This document shows, piece by piece, positions 24,229 to 34,105 of a stretch of DNA of 64,000 nucleotides. This DNA is from Hirsutella rhossiliensis. Taxonomy: Eukaryota; Ascomycota; Sordariomycetes; Hypocreales; Ophiocordycipitaceae. The number at the start of each line of letters is the position of its first letter. Positions within the stretch are counted from its first letter, which is position 1. The notes beneath the pieces were generated by a model. It was not told where the DNA came from. It worked only from the letters and a program-made list of their open reading frames with translations, and did not search any database. The position numbers were made by a program, and so were the translations under genes. The stretch is from positions 6,200,001 to 6,264,000 of the forward strand of contig NW_025408671.1 of assembly GCF_020360975.1 (NCBI RefSeq). Direction: 5' to 3'.

Positions 24229-26100
24229 TATTATAGAGTTAGTAAAGGTATAAGCTTAGATATAGTTTATTAAAAGAAGGTTAATAATCTATAAAGGGAA
24301 AAAGAAAGAGAAGTATAGGCCTAGCCTATATAAGCGTAGAGGCCGCTTATATATAAACTTAGCTTAGACCTTAGTCTAGGCCTATATAGGGTAAAAGCCC
24401 TTATATTATACCCTTACCTAGCTTTTAAAGAGGCGCGCCTTTAAATAATACTTAATACCGCGCTTAAAAGGATAGAACCCTTATATAGACTATATACGCT
24501 TAGTTATAAAAAAAACGTTAGTAATAATATATAATACCCTCCTAAGCGAGCTTCTTAGATAAACTATATTATTAGTAAGGGCTATACCTTAAGAGTTAGG
24601 CTTTAGTACTTATAGCTAAGGAGTAAAGGTATATAAAATAGCGTATAGCTAGCTTTAGTAAGCTTATAGTATCCCGCCCCCTTTATATTAGCGCACGGTA
24701 GTAGCTCTTAGTACTATAATATAAGGGATAGTACTTTAGTATATAAAGCTTTACTCCCTCTTATATAGGGCTATATAGGCACTCCCTTTTACTATAGTTA
24801 TATTATATTAGCGGCCTTCCTATATCTTAGCCGCCCTTTCGGTCGCTATAGGTATATATCCTATTTATATAATAGCTACTACTATATGCGAGGGAACGCT
24901 AATAAAGCCTATAGAGGTATTACTAAGATTACTTATTACTAAAGTCGCTATTATCGAACCTAACTTCTTTTCCGTCCTAGCGTATATACCCTTCTATTAC
25001 TTAAAGTACGTTTACCCGCGCTTTTTAGCGCGGGTACTTTAAAAACTAATAGGATTTACTACTATAGCCTATATAGCGACCCTCTTATCGCTACTTCTTT
25101 CTATCCCTAGTCTTTAAGGTAAAGATAAAGATATCTATAGTATTACTAGCGTTATCCTCTTCTTATATTATAAAAGAAGATAAAAAAAGAAACTTCTTAC
25201 TATTAAGCTCGCGGAGAAGGTAAATAAGATTAGTATATATATTTAGGAGTATAGACCTTTTACTTAAATAGGTATACTAATCTATATTTAAGCTTATAAT
25301 AAAGTAATTATACTTTACCGCGTTAGGCTAGCTATATATATTTACTTAATAAAGTACTTTTTTAAACTATATAAGGTAGGCTAAAATAGCTTTACTTTAC
25401 TTTTAATAAAGCGTTATAAGCTCCTAGCCTACTAACTTAGCTATATTAAGTTCGCCGTAATTAGTATAGAGCTTTATAAGGAGGTTAGCTAGTCTATTTA
25501 TACTAGTACGCGTAAATAGGAAGAGATACCTTTATAGATATAGGGATAGGCTTATATAAAGATAGTTAAATTAGGCGCGGATATCCCTTATTATAGCGCT
25601 ATTAATATGGAGCTTTACTTTTATATAAAGTAGCTATAGCTTAAGCTCTATAAAGGAGCCGTCGAACTTACTAAGGTATAGTAGTACTATTCTTAGTTAT
25701 ATAGAGCCCTACTATTATAAGAGGCTCTTAATTACCTAAGCGAACTAAGTATTACGTTTACTTTAATTTTATAACTATAAGAGTATAGATATTTTATATA
25801 CTTATATACTAGCGCGGGCGGGTTAACTAAACTAAGTAATTAAATATTAGCTTTAAAGGTAGCTAAAAATAGCTATTTTATATATAGGGATATATAGAAG
25901 GTAAAATAAAAGGTAGATTATACTATTATAAAGTTAGTAAAAGTATAAGCTTAGATATAGTCTATTAAAAGAAGGTTAATAATCTATAAAAGGAAAAAAG
26001 AAGAGAGGTATAGGCCTAGCCTATATAAGTATAGAGGCCGCTTATATATAAACTTAGCTTAGACCTTAGTCTAGGCCTATATAAGGTAAAAGCTATTATA
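24229..26100 (+). mobile_element. Element G1: LTR-flanked element with unknown payload
   Basis: A 1872-bp element with 177-bp direct terminal repeats (24229-24405 and 25924-26100) and a perfect TSD CTACT (24224-24228 and 26101-26105). The repeats start TATTAT (from TG) and end TTATA. Between them lies one long decayed plus-strand frame that does not show gag, protease, RT or integrase motifs. It is therefore either a non-autonomous LTR element carrying a foreign gene or a new class of element. A truncated second copy on the minus strand (40862-41908) carries the same frame. Confidence 0.7.
24760..25948 (+). pseudogene. Element G payload: membrane-like protein relic, family unknown
   Basis: A single plus-strand frame of about 390 codons, without indels, is interrupted only by TAG/TAA of RIP type. 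The N-terminal third has two or three long hydrophobic stretches (YILAALSVAIGIYPIYIIA, FFSVLAYIPFYYL, TIAYIATLLSLLLSI), suggesting membrane segments. The rest looks soluble and was probably rich in Trp or Gln, because stops cluster there (around RYKLLAY, LGADIPYYSAIN, LYKGAVELTKV, YTSAGGLTKL). The frame ends inside the right-hand terminal repeat. The minus-strand copy at 41041-41908 repeats the last two thirds. I do not recognise the family and give no function. Confidence 0.6.
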
Positions 26101-26105
26101 CTACT

Positions 26106-26417
26106 TTTATAAAGCGACTTAACTAAATCGCTTAAGCTATATATAGTTTCTTTATAAAACTCCTCTTTAAAAAAACCCTTAACTATTTAATTATATTAAT
26201 AAAAATTAAGAAGAAGCTTTAACCTTTATTACTTTAAGTATTAATTAAATTAAGCTCTTTATTTAAACTAAGTAGCCTTTTCCTAAGTAACTTTAAGATA
26301 AGATCCTTACCTTAAAGTTTATAAAAGAGAATACTAAGCGCCCTTACTAGTTTATTTATTTATATAGAAATAATACCTTTATTCTCCCTTTTAAATATAT
26401 AGCTAATTAAGCCCTCT
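26106..26417. other. Continuation of the unknown relic
   Basis: About 310 bp between element G1 and SINE copy 2. RIP-decayed, no motif recognised. Confidence 0.35.
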
Positions 26418-26432
26418 CCTTACCTACTATTA

Positions 26433-27201
26433 TTATTATTAAGATTATACTAGTAACCTATCTAGAGGTATCTAGAACTTCGACGTTAAATAAAAGGGAA
26501 AAACTAAAGTACTTAAAGGAAAACCCTCCCCTCTTTTATAGCTAGTCCGCTTTTATACTAGGTCGCGGTTATAATATATAAGAGTCTTACGCCGGCTATC
26601 TTAGGTATCGTTATAGTTAGTCGGAATTATATTAGCCCCGCTATAAAGTAACCTTAGAAAGTAACTCCTTTATATATATAGGGTATATAGCGTTAATCGG
26701 TAGTATAAGCGTTTTTAGTTAACGGTTAATAGTTAATTATATAATTATCTTTAACCTTATCTTATAACGGTATCTTCTTAGGCTCTACTTTATTTTTCCG
26801 CTATAAGGCTTAGCGGGCTATCTTTTTATTAATACCAGCCTTTAGCTAGGCCGGTAGTTAAGTTATCTTACTATCTTTACGCCGTACTTATAAAGTTACT
26901 AGTATTAGCCCTAGGTTTTTTTTTCTTAGTTAGGGGGCCTAGACTAGGGTTAAGGGGAGGTCCTAATAAATTCGTTGCTAGGTCTAGGTAAGCGAGGTTT
27001 AGGCCGGCCTACTTATAGCGGGGCTAGACTACTAGTATATTTATAAGCGCTTTTAAAAGCGCTAATTAGCTAATTAATAAGTAGGTTAGCGTAGTTTACT
27101 AGTCTAACTAAAAATTAATCGTGCCCTTAGCTAGATTTAAACCGACTTTAGTATTATAGCTAGTAGGCTTCCTAGGTATATAACTACTATACTATAAGGG
27201 T
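26433..27201 (-). mobile_element. tRNA-derived SINE, copy 2
   Basis: The same family as 21136-21916, aligned along its whole length by eye. The 5' tRNA-like head ends at 27201, and a shorter (TTA)n tail lies at about 26429-26440. It is flanked by a 15-bp direct repeat with one mismatch (CCTTACCTACTATTA at 26418-26432 and CCTTACTTACTATTA at 27202-27216). The mismatch is a C/T difference. The (TTA)n tail and the left repeat overlap, so the exact left border may lie a few bases earlier. Confidence 0.78.
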
Positions 27202-27216
27202 CCTTACTTACTATTA

Positions 27217-27867
27217 ATAACTCCTTAGAATATATAAAGGAGCGAAAGGCTTATAACTATACCCTTACTAATAACTTAATAAGAAGCTAGTAAGGAAGAA
27301 AGGTAGATAGTATAAGTATTAACTTATCTTAGGACTTTAAAATTACTAAGCGCTTAGTTAATTACCTTAAGGCTAAAGACTTTAATAACGCTTATAGTAC
27401 GCCCTATTACTCCTTAAAAATAAAATATAGTAATAGCTTCTTTAGCTATAGTTCTTATAAGGTTTATACTAAGCTTTAAACCTACCTAGGTTAAAAGAGT
27501 TAAAAACCTAGGAATATATTAAAACTACCGCTAAGATATTAATAGCTATAACTCTATATATTTATATTAAAACTACTAGTAATATAATAATAATTAGTTT
27601 ATAAGACTTAATAGCTTATATAATCTAGCTATACTTAAAGCTATAAACTAGTAAAGATAATAACTACTTTATTTCCTTAACGCCTTTAAGAATAATAAGC
27701 TTAAATACTTAGGAGTATATATAAGGGGTAGTAGATAATTATTTAAAGAAGGAAGTATATAAGTAAAGATAAGAGAAAGCTAAATAAGTAGCTTAAAGGT
27801 AAAAAGAGAAATAAATAATATAATAGGAAGGGATTATAGTAAAAGGGAAAAAGTTCTATTAATAGTT
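27217..27867 (+). pseudogene. End of the unknown relic
   Basis: RIP-decayed sequence with a plus-strand frame readable at about 27600-27790 (KYLGVYIRGSRQLFKEGSI). Family unknown. It is followed by the (TTAC)n tract and the 3' end of the LINE. Confidence 0.35.
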
Positions 27868-27902
27868 TATTTACTTATTTACTTACTTACTTACTTACTT
27901 AA
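27868..27902. repeat. (TTAC)n microsatellite, probable LINE tail
   Basis: TTATTTAC followed by several TTAC units. It sits at the 3' end of the minus-strand LINE. Simple-repeat tails are common in Tad-type and other fungal LINEs. Confidence 0.6.
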
Positions 27903-30414
27903 AATAAGAGCCCTTACTTATTATTATCGCGCCCTTTTTATTAGTATCTTAGGTTTTTTTTTTATTACTTATATATAGCCTCTAAGGCTATAGCGAGGCT
28001 AATAAGGGCCTAGGCCCTTATTAGTAGTCCTAGCTAGCTATAGAGCCTAGGGGCTTATAACTAATTAAGGAAAGGGTAGCTATAAAGGTAAAGATAAAGG
28101 AAAGGTTAGTCTAGTTCCTCTTATATAGTAATTTTCCCTCTTAAGGGCCCTAGGGCCCCTAGGTTACTCCTTTTTAAGCTACTTAGCTATCCCTATCTTT
28201 ATTTAAGCTAAGAAGGTAAAAAGGGCTTTCCTTCCTTCCTTTAACCTATAAAAAATAAGTAGGCTAAGGGTCCCCTTTTATTTCTTAGAGGTCTAGTAAA
28301 GGACCTCTCTTTCCCTCTTATAGTTTAAGTACCTTAAGATAAGGTGCTTAGCTATATACCTTCCTTAGCTATAGCGGTAGTTATCTTAGTCTACTTTATT
28401 AGTCTTTTTTAAAAAGGAAAATAAAAAGCCGGCCTTAAAGAAGAGCTAGTAAAAGGCTAAGAGGGTTAGCCTAGGCCTCCTTATAAAGTCCTTTTCCGGC
28501 CTAAGGGCTAAGTAAGGGGTCTTTTAAATAAATATATAGTATTTACTTAAGCCCTTAGCCCTAAGGCCTTTAGCCGCCTTAGTAGCCTAAAGTCCCTTTT
28601 AATAGTCCTTAATAGCTTCCTAGACCTTTCTTTATAAGTAGCTAATAAAAACTAAGGGGGTCCCTTAAGTAAGGGCCCCTAAGCCTTTTTTAGCTAGCTA
28701 GTTAGTAAGCTTATTATTAAAGATCCTAAGGTAGCTAGGGTACTAGTATAGCTATATATTATAAAAGGCTTTTAAGCTAAATAAGAGCCTTTTAATATAT
28801 ATAGCTAGGTCTAAGAAACTTATAACTTTCTTTATAGCGGCTTAGCTATATATAAAGATATAGGTATTTATAAGGGGGTTAAGGGGGCTAAGCCTTAAGG
28901 GCTAAGGCTTCTTAGCTAAGTCTTTTAAGACCCTTAGTATTATAAATAGCTCTACGTTAGCTACTTTAATTAAGGGCCCTAGGTTCTTATAGTACGCTTT
29001 AATAGGCTTATTTTCTAAGCTTATTTTATAGAAAGAGTAAGCGTTAGTCTCTATAAGAGATCTCTTAACGCACCCCTTAGAGCTATTAATATAAAAGGCT
29101 AAGGGCTATAACCTAAAGTCTTCTAAGCTAGCTAAGCTAGCTAAGAGGCGTTAATACTACTTCTTAGCTAAGGGCTTAAGGGCCTTTATTATTATAATAA
29201 AGGCCTTAGGCTCTAGGGCCTATAAGGGCTCCTAGCTGGCTTTCCTCCTTTCTAAGTTATAATTAGGTCCTATAAGAGCTACTAGGCCTTTAAGGAGGCG
29301 GAAGAGCTATATATATAGCTTAATATAGCTTAAAGCCCTTAAGTTAAATCCTAAGTTAGCGAGGTCGTCCTATATAGCTAGGTTATAAGCCTACCTTAAA
29401 AGGTAACTAAGTAGGAAGTATAGGGTCTAAAAGGTATAAGAGAGGCATGCCCTTTTAAATTATACCTCTAATAGTAATAAGGCTACTTTAGCTTTTAAAG
29501 CCTTAATAGGAGATCCTTTAAAGGCCCTTAAGACCTTTAAAAGAGCTTAGTTTTAAAGCCTTTAAAAAGGCTTTATTAAGCTCTTAAGGGTCTTAAGCCC
29601 CTTATACTAAAGCTATGCTCTATAGTTTACTATAAAGGTTATATAGGCCTAGTAAAGCTATTTAAAGGCTTTAAATAATAAGCCTTTTTATATAAAGGTT
29701 AGGTAGGATAGTCTTTTAAGGTAGCTTATATAAAGGCTACTTTCTTCTTAATATATTATTTAAATAAGAGCTTAGAATTAAAAAAGTCCCTTAGCTATTA
29801 TACTAAGGGCTTTACCTTAAAAAATAAGCCTCTTACTATTATACCCTTTAAAATAAGCTACTATTACTTACTAAAGTAAATAAGTTCTATCTTTAAAGGG
29901 TTAAAGTAGACCCCTTAATCTTTAGCTTATTAAAATAGGTTAATAGCTATTACTTCTAGCTACTAAACGTTCTTCTTAACTAAGGTTAATATTATAGAGA
30001 TACTAAAGTTATCTATATAAGATAGGTAGTATCCCTTAGCTACTAGTATCCCCCTTATATATAAGAGGAATAAAATAGGGCTAATAAGAGACCTTTAAGG
30101 CACCCTTATTACTAGGTCTATAAAGGGCTAAATTTACCCTTTAAAGGCTAGCTAGATCTTCCTTTTAATAAGGATATAGTCTACTTAGCTTATAAGGGCC
30201 TTCGGAAGGTTTAAGTCCCTTAGACCCTTATAAGATATTCCTTTAATATAAATTTAAAGGCACCCTTTATATTTAATAAGAGGGTACTAGTAATAGCATT
30301 CTTATTAAACTCCTACTTCTTTTAAATATAATATAAAAGGAGGAAGGCTATATTTATAGCTAACCCCTATTTTTATCCCCCTAGCTATATAGGGTTTAAA
30401 AGCCTAGCTATATT

Positions 30415-30905
30415 TATCGCGAAGCGTAGCTTAATTTCGTAGTTCTTAGAGATATCCCTTAGTACGAGGGACCTAGGAAGCTAAAAATACCTAGTATAAA
30501 AAATAGGTTTTAAAGAAGAAGCTAAAAAGAGGTATAGAAAGAAGGGTAGGGGTATAAGGGGAAGTAGAAGTAGCGATAGCTTCCTATAAAGGTAGCGAGA
30601 GATAAGATAGATATGCCGGCAACGGCTAGAAAGGAGGGGAAAAACTAGTAAAAAGCTTAGTAGTTAAAGGGATATTAATAGCTTCTTTAAGTAGGATCTT
30701 CTTTATTAATTAAGATACTAAACGGGTATAAAAAAGGGCGTTAGATAAAGGAAAGAAGGATAATTAAGGCAATATAATAATTACTCCCTTACCTTTATTA
30801 CTACTCCTATAAGGATTAAATCTCTCTGCCCTACCTATCTAACCCCTTACTTTTAATTTTACCTTTATATATTTTTATATACTTCTCGTATTTCTCTTTA
30901 TAAGA
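30415..30905 (+). repeat. 5' LTR of copia A3
   Basis: A 491-bp family A LTR, TATCGCGAAG to CTTTATAAGA. It keeps CACCTAGTAT-type variation (ATACCTAGTATAAA) in its first quarter. Confidence 0.8.
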
Positions 30906-31916
30906 ATTATAAGCCTAGGAGGAATAGAATTCTTATACCTTTTAGCTACTATAAAAGGCACCTTTCTTATATCCCTTATAGCTTCCTTTTACCCCTCTTA
31001 CTAGAAAAACCGATTTTTAATTAACCTTTTACCCTTCCTTATAACGATAATAAAAACCGACTCCTCTACTATCCCTATAGTTTATAGGACGATTCTTATA
31101 AAGCCCTAAGATTAGGATAAGTAGGTAAAGAAGCTATAGGCTCGTATAGATAGAACTATTTATAATTTAGTCTTTTTTAATAAGTAGGACCCTCTAGAGC
31201 CCCCTCTTTATCCTAGAGCAACGGAATTTATAGAGCGAGCTTCCCTCTTCTCCGAGCTAACCTCTATATAGTAAAGAGCTTTTTCTACTACCTTAGGTAA
31301 CTATAAGAGTTACTATAAGGAATACCTTTATAAGATAAAGCTATTAACTACTATATATATAGCGATAACGGAATCCGTTAGTACTATAAAGCTAATTACT
31401 CTTTAAGAAGAAGAAACTCCTAGGTAGTAGCTTTTAAAGCTCGAGACCTTAATAGCTCCCTCGAGGGGCTATATAACTAACTATATTAGGAAAACCTATA
31501 TAGCTTACTTAAGAGCTTTTTCTACTAGGAACCTACTAGCTTCTTCGTAGCTACCTAAGTAGGAAGAAATCTTCGAGGAAGCTAACTAATACTTCCTTAT
31601 AGAAGCTCTTTCCGGCTAGTAGCTATAGGATATATCTCTACTAATAAAGCTTATTAGTAACGGTTGCTCGGTAGTTAAAGGGATATTAGTAGCTTCTTTA
31701 AGTAGGATCTTCTTTATTAATTAAGATACTAGACGGGTATAAAGAGGGGCGTTAGATAAAGGAAAGAAGGATAATTAAGGTAATATAATAATTACTCCCT
31801 TATTATAATTACTACTCCCGTAAGAATTAAATCTCTCTGCCCTACCTATCTAACCCCTTACTCTTAATTTTACCTTTATATATTTTTATATACTTCTCGT
31901 ATCTCTCTTTATAAGA
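30415..31916 (+). mobile_element. Copia A3, internally deleted 1.5-kb derivative
   Basis: A full 5' LTR (30415-30905), primer site (TTATAAGCCTAGG), about 770 bp of gag matching A1 up to about 6515, then a jump straight into the second half of an LTR (from about 31667) that ends normally at 31916. A perfect TSD ATATT (30410-30414 and 31917-31921) shows it sits where it inserted. Pol, the purine tract and the first part of the 3' LTR are absent. The join falls at GCTCG, present in both gag and LTR, so microhomology joined them. It interrupts the LINE RT. Confidence 0.85.
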
Positions 31917-32673
31917 ATATTAGCTAAATAGCTTAGCTAGGTAGTATATAGCTTTTTAAGGACCTTTCTTAAGTAGTTAAGTAAACTTATAACCCTATAG
32001 GCCTTAGGGATAGTATAGTTTAGCTTATTTTACTTAGGAAGTATAATTCTTATAGCTTCTTTTTACGCTTTAAGGTAGTATCCTTAGTTAAATAAAGCTT
32101 TATAAGCCCTATTAAAGACTATAGGGATAGCCTTATATATATATTAGATAGGGAGGAAGTTAAGAGAGTCTAGGCTAAGGGCTTTCTTATTAAAAGAGCT
32201 AAAAATAGCCCTCTTAATCTTAAGGTCCTTTAGCTCTAGCTAGTCCTACTTATCTATACCCTTACTACTTATCTAGCTTAGAGGCTCTTCTTTTTCTAGG
32301 TTTTAAGGGGGGCTAAGGGGGGGGCTAGGGCTAGGGTCTAGGGTTAAGAAAAGGGTTATTAAAAACGCCTTATATCTTTCTATAAAGGTATTAGCTTTTA
32401 CCTTTATCCCTTCCTTTATATATAAGATACTAAGAAGGGTAGGGTTAGCTCTAGCCTTAATATAGGAAAAGGCTATAAAGATATCCTTTCCTATTACTTT
32501 TATTAAGAAACTCTCTTAGTCTTACTTTTTAATAGCCTTAATAGTATATTTAAAGCTATTTAGGCCTCTATAAAGCTCCTTTAGCTCTCCTTATCTTAAG
32601 CTAGCTTATAAGCCTATTAAGCTAAGCTTAGAGCTTTTTAAAGGTAGGTTAACTCGTTAGTTTACTAAGGCTT

Positions 32674-33241
32674 TCTTAAGGTATATAAGCAAAAGCGGAA
32701 TCTTAGGATATTAAGGAATTACGTAAGACTATATAATAGAGGGGAAGAAGGAGTATAAGGTAGGATTTTCAACGGAATTTATTAGTAGTATATTAGTATA
32801 TAGAAGAGGTATTAAAGTTAATAATCTTCTATCTATCTACTAGCGGACATGCTGTCTTATATAGATAATTATAGCTAAACGGAAGAACCTTTTAAGACTA
32901 GATTTAGGCTGCCGTATAGCCCTAAGACTAGGGAATTCCGTGATACCTCGAGTAAATCTAGAGGTGTCTTAGTTCTATTAATATTCGTGTTTAAAGGAGG
33001 TTGGTCGTGCCGGTATTCTTAAGAGGTCTTAGCTAGCATTCTAAGCTAGCTCTATTCCTTCGATTCTCGATTATACGATAACCGGCAACCCGTTTAATAT
33101 ATAATAATATATAAAATAACGAGCGATTCTTACTCTATAAGATAAGATTTTATTTATAATTAATATACTACTTATTAGCTTATATAATCGGGAGAGTATA
33201 TTATAGCTACTTTATTTATAATAGGAACACCGTTCCTTATA
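32674..33241 (-). repeat. Solo LTR of copia B
   Basis: A 568-bp inverted copy of the copia B LTR. The probable TSD is GGCTT (32669-32673) and AGCTT (33242-33246), one RIP-type G/A difference. It keeps more CpA/TpG than the 3' LTR at 16196-16763, so it is younger, and it interrupts the LINE between the endonuclease and RT regions. Confidence 0.82.
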
Positions 33242-33621
33242 AGCTTAGATTCTTTATAAGGCCTGTTTTTTAGTATTACTATATTTAAAGCCTTTATAAG
33301 GGTTCTTATTAAAAGGGAAGCTATCTCTTTTAAATTATCTCTTTTTATAGCCCTTTTTATAGCTTTTAAGAGGTCTTATTCCTTCTTAGCTAAGTATTTT
33401 AAAAATACCTCTTAGTTTACTTTCCTATAATTATAAGTAATAGGCCTAGCTAATAAGGGTTTATTAAGGCCCCTTAAGCTATCTTTAAAGGCTATAAGCT
33501 TATAATCTAAGCCTATAGCCTTTAAGAAGTAGAAGTTAGCCTAGGGTAGCTATTTAAAAGGGCTATAAAAAGTAAGGTCTATAACTAAGGCCCTTTTTAA
33601 GCTATTCCTTTAATAAGTACT

Positions 33622-34105
33622 TATAATAACTAGTATTATTCCTAGGAGATAAACCTATTAAGTGGTTTATATTAATAGATATAATAAAGTATAGTTTAAG
33701 TAATAATAAGTATACTACGTTAGTAATAAGTTAAATATTATAGACTATAGACTATAACTAAGTAATTAAGTAATCGGAATTAAAGATAAGATTATAATAA
33801 AGATTATAATAATTATATTATTAAAAGCTATTAAGCTATCTATTTAAAGAAGTATTTTATTCCTTTCTTATATATCTTAAGAGCTTCCTTAAATCGCCGA
33901 GAGTACTAAGTAATCCTATAGCCTAAAAGCGTTAAAGCGCTAAAGCGATCTTATAATCCTAGCTATAAAGTATTAAAGCGCTAGAATAACCTATTACTCT
34001 AAACTTAATTAGCCCGTTAGTCTATTTAATATTCCTTACTCCCTATATTATATATCCTTATAATATATACTAGTCTTTATAGTTTACTAGACTATAGTTA
34101 TAATA
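33622..34105 (-). repeat. LTR of family E (E2), 3' LTR of Gypsy-D
   Basis: A 484-bp LTR matching E1 end to end, with TATAATA at both ends. It is followed on its right by a pyrimidine run (CTTCCTTTCTTTTT at 34111-34124), i.e. a minus-strand purine tract directly upstream of a 3' LTR. The 5 bp outside it (GTACT) have no partner in the window, so the other end of the element has been lost or moved. Confidence 0.78.

Larger units (their letters stand above)
27903..33621 (-). pseudogene. Tad-like LINE relic (endonuclease, RT), interrupted twice
   Basis: A minus-strand non-LTR retrotransposon in three pieces. 33621-33242 reads as the end of an apurinic-type endonuclease domain and linker (ANFYFLKAIGLD, ITYNYRKVN). 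32668-31922 holds the N-terminal RT motifs (LNFLPI, YIYKAIPIVFN, AIRIILPK, AYRVISLLNYL). 30409-27903 holds the RT palm (EGCLKG from a G.PQGSP-type motif, ILFLLYI.G, then YIDN where YxDD is expected) and further 3' sequence that probably includes RNase H. The intervening insertions are the copia A3 derivative (30415-31916) and a solo copia B LTR (32674-33241). Family role: target-primed reverse transcription in the nucleus. RIP stops throughout. Confidence 0.75.

Noticed and set aside
21136..27201. The two 780-bp direct repeats as LTRs of one 6-kb retrotransposon
   Set aside because: Each repeat has its own long and different TSD (14 and 15 bp), a simple-repeat tail and a tRNA-like head, so each is an independent SINE insertion.
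27868..27902. CRISPR-like or telomere-like array
   Set aside because: It is a short (TTAC)n run; there are no spacers, and the unit is not TTAGGG.
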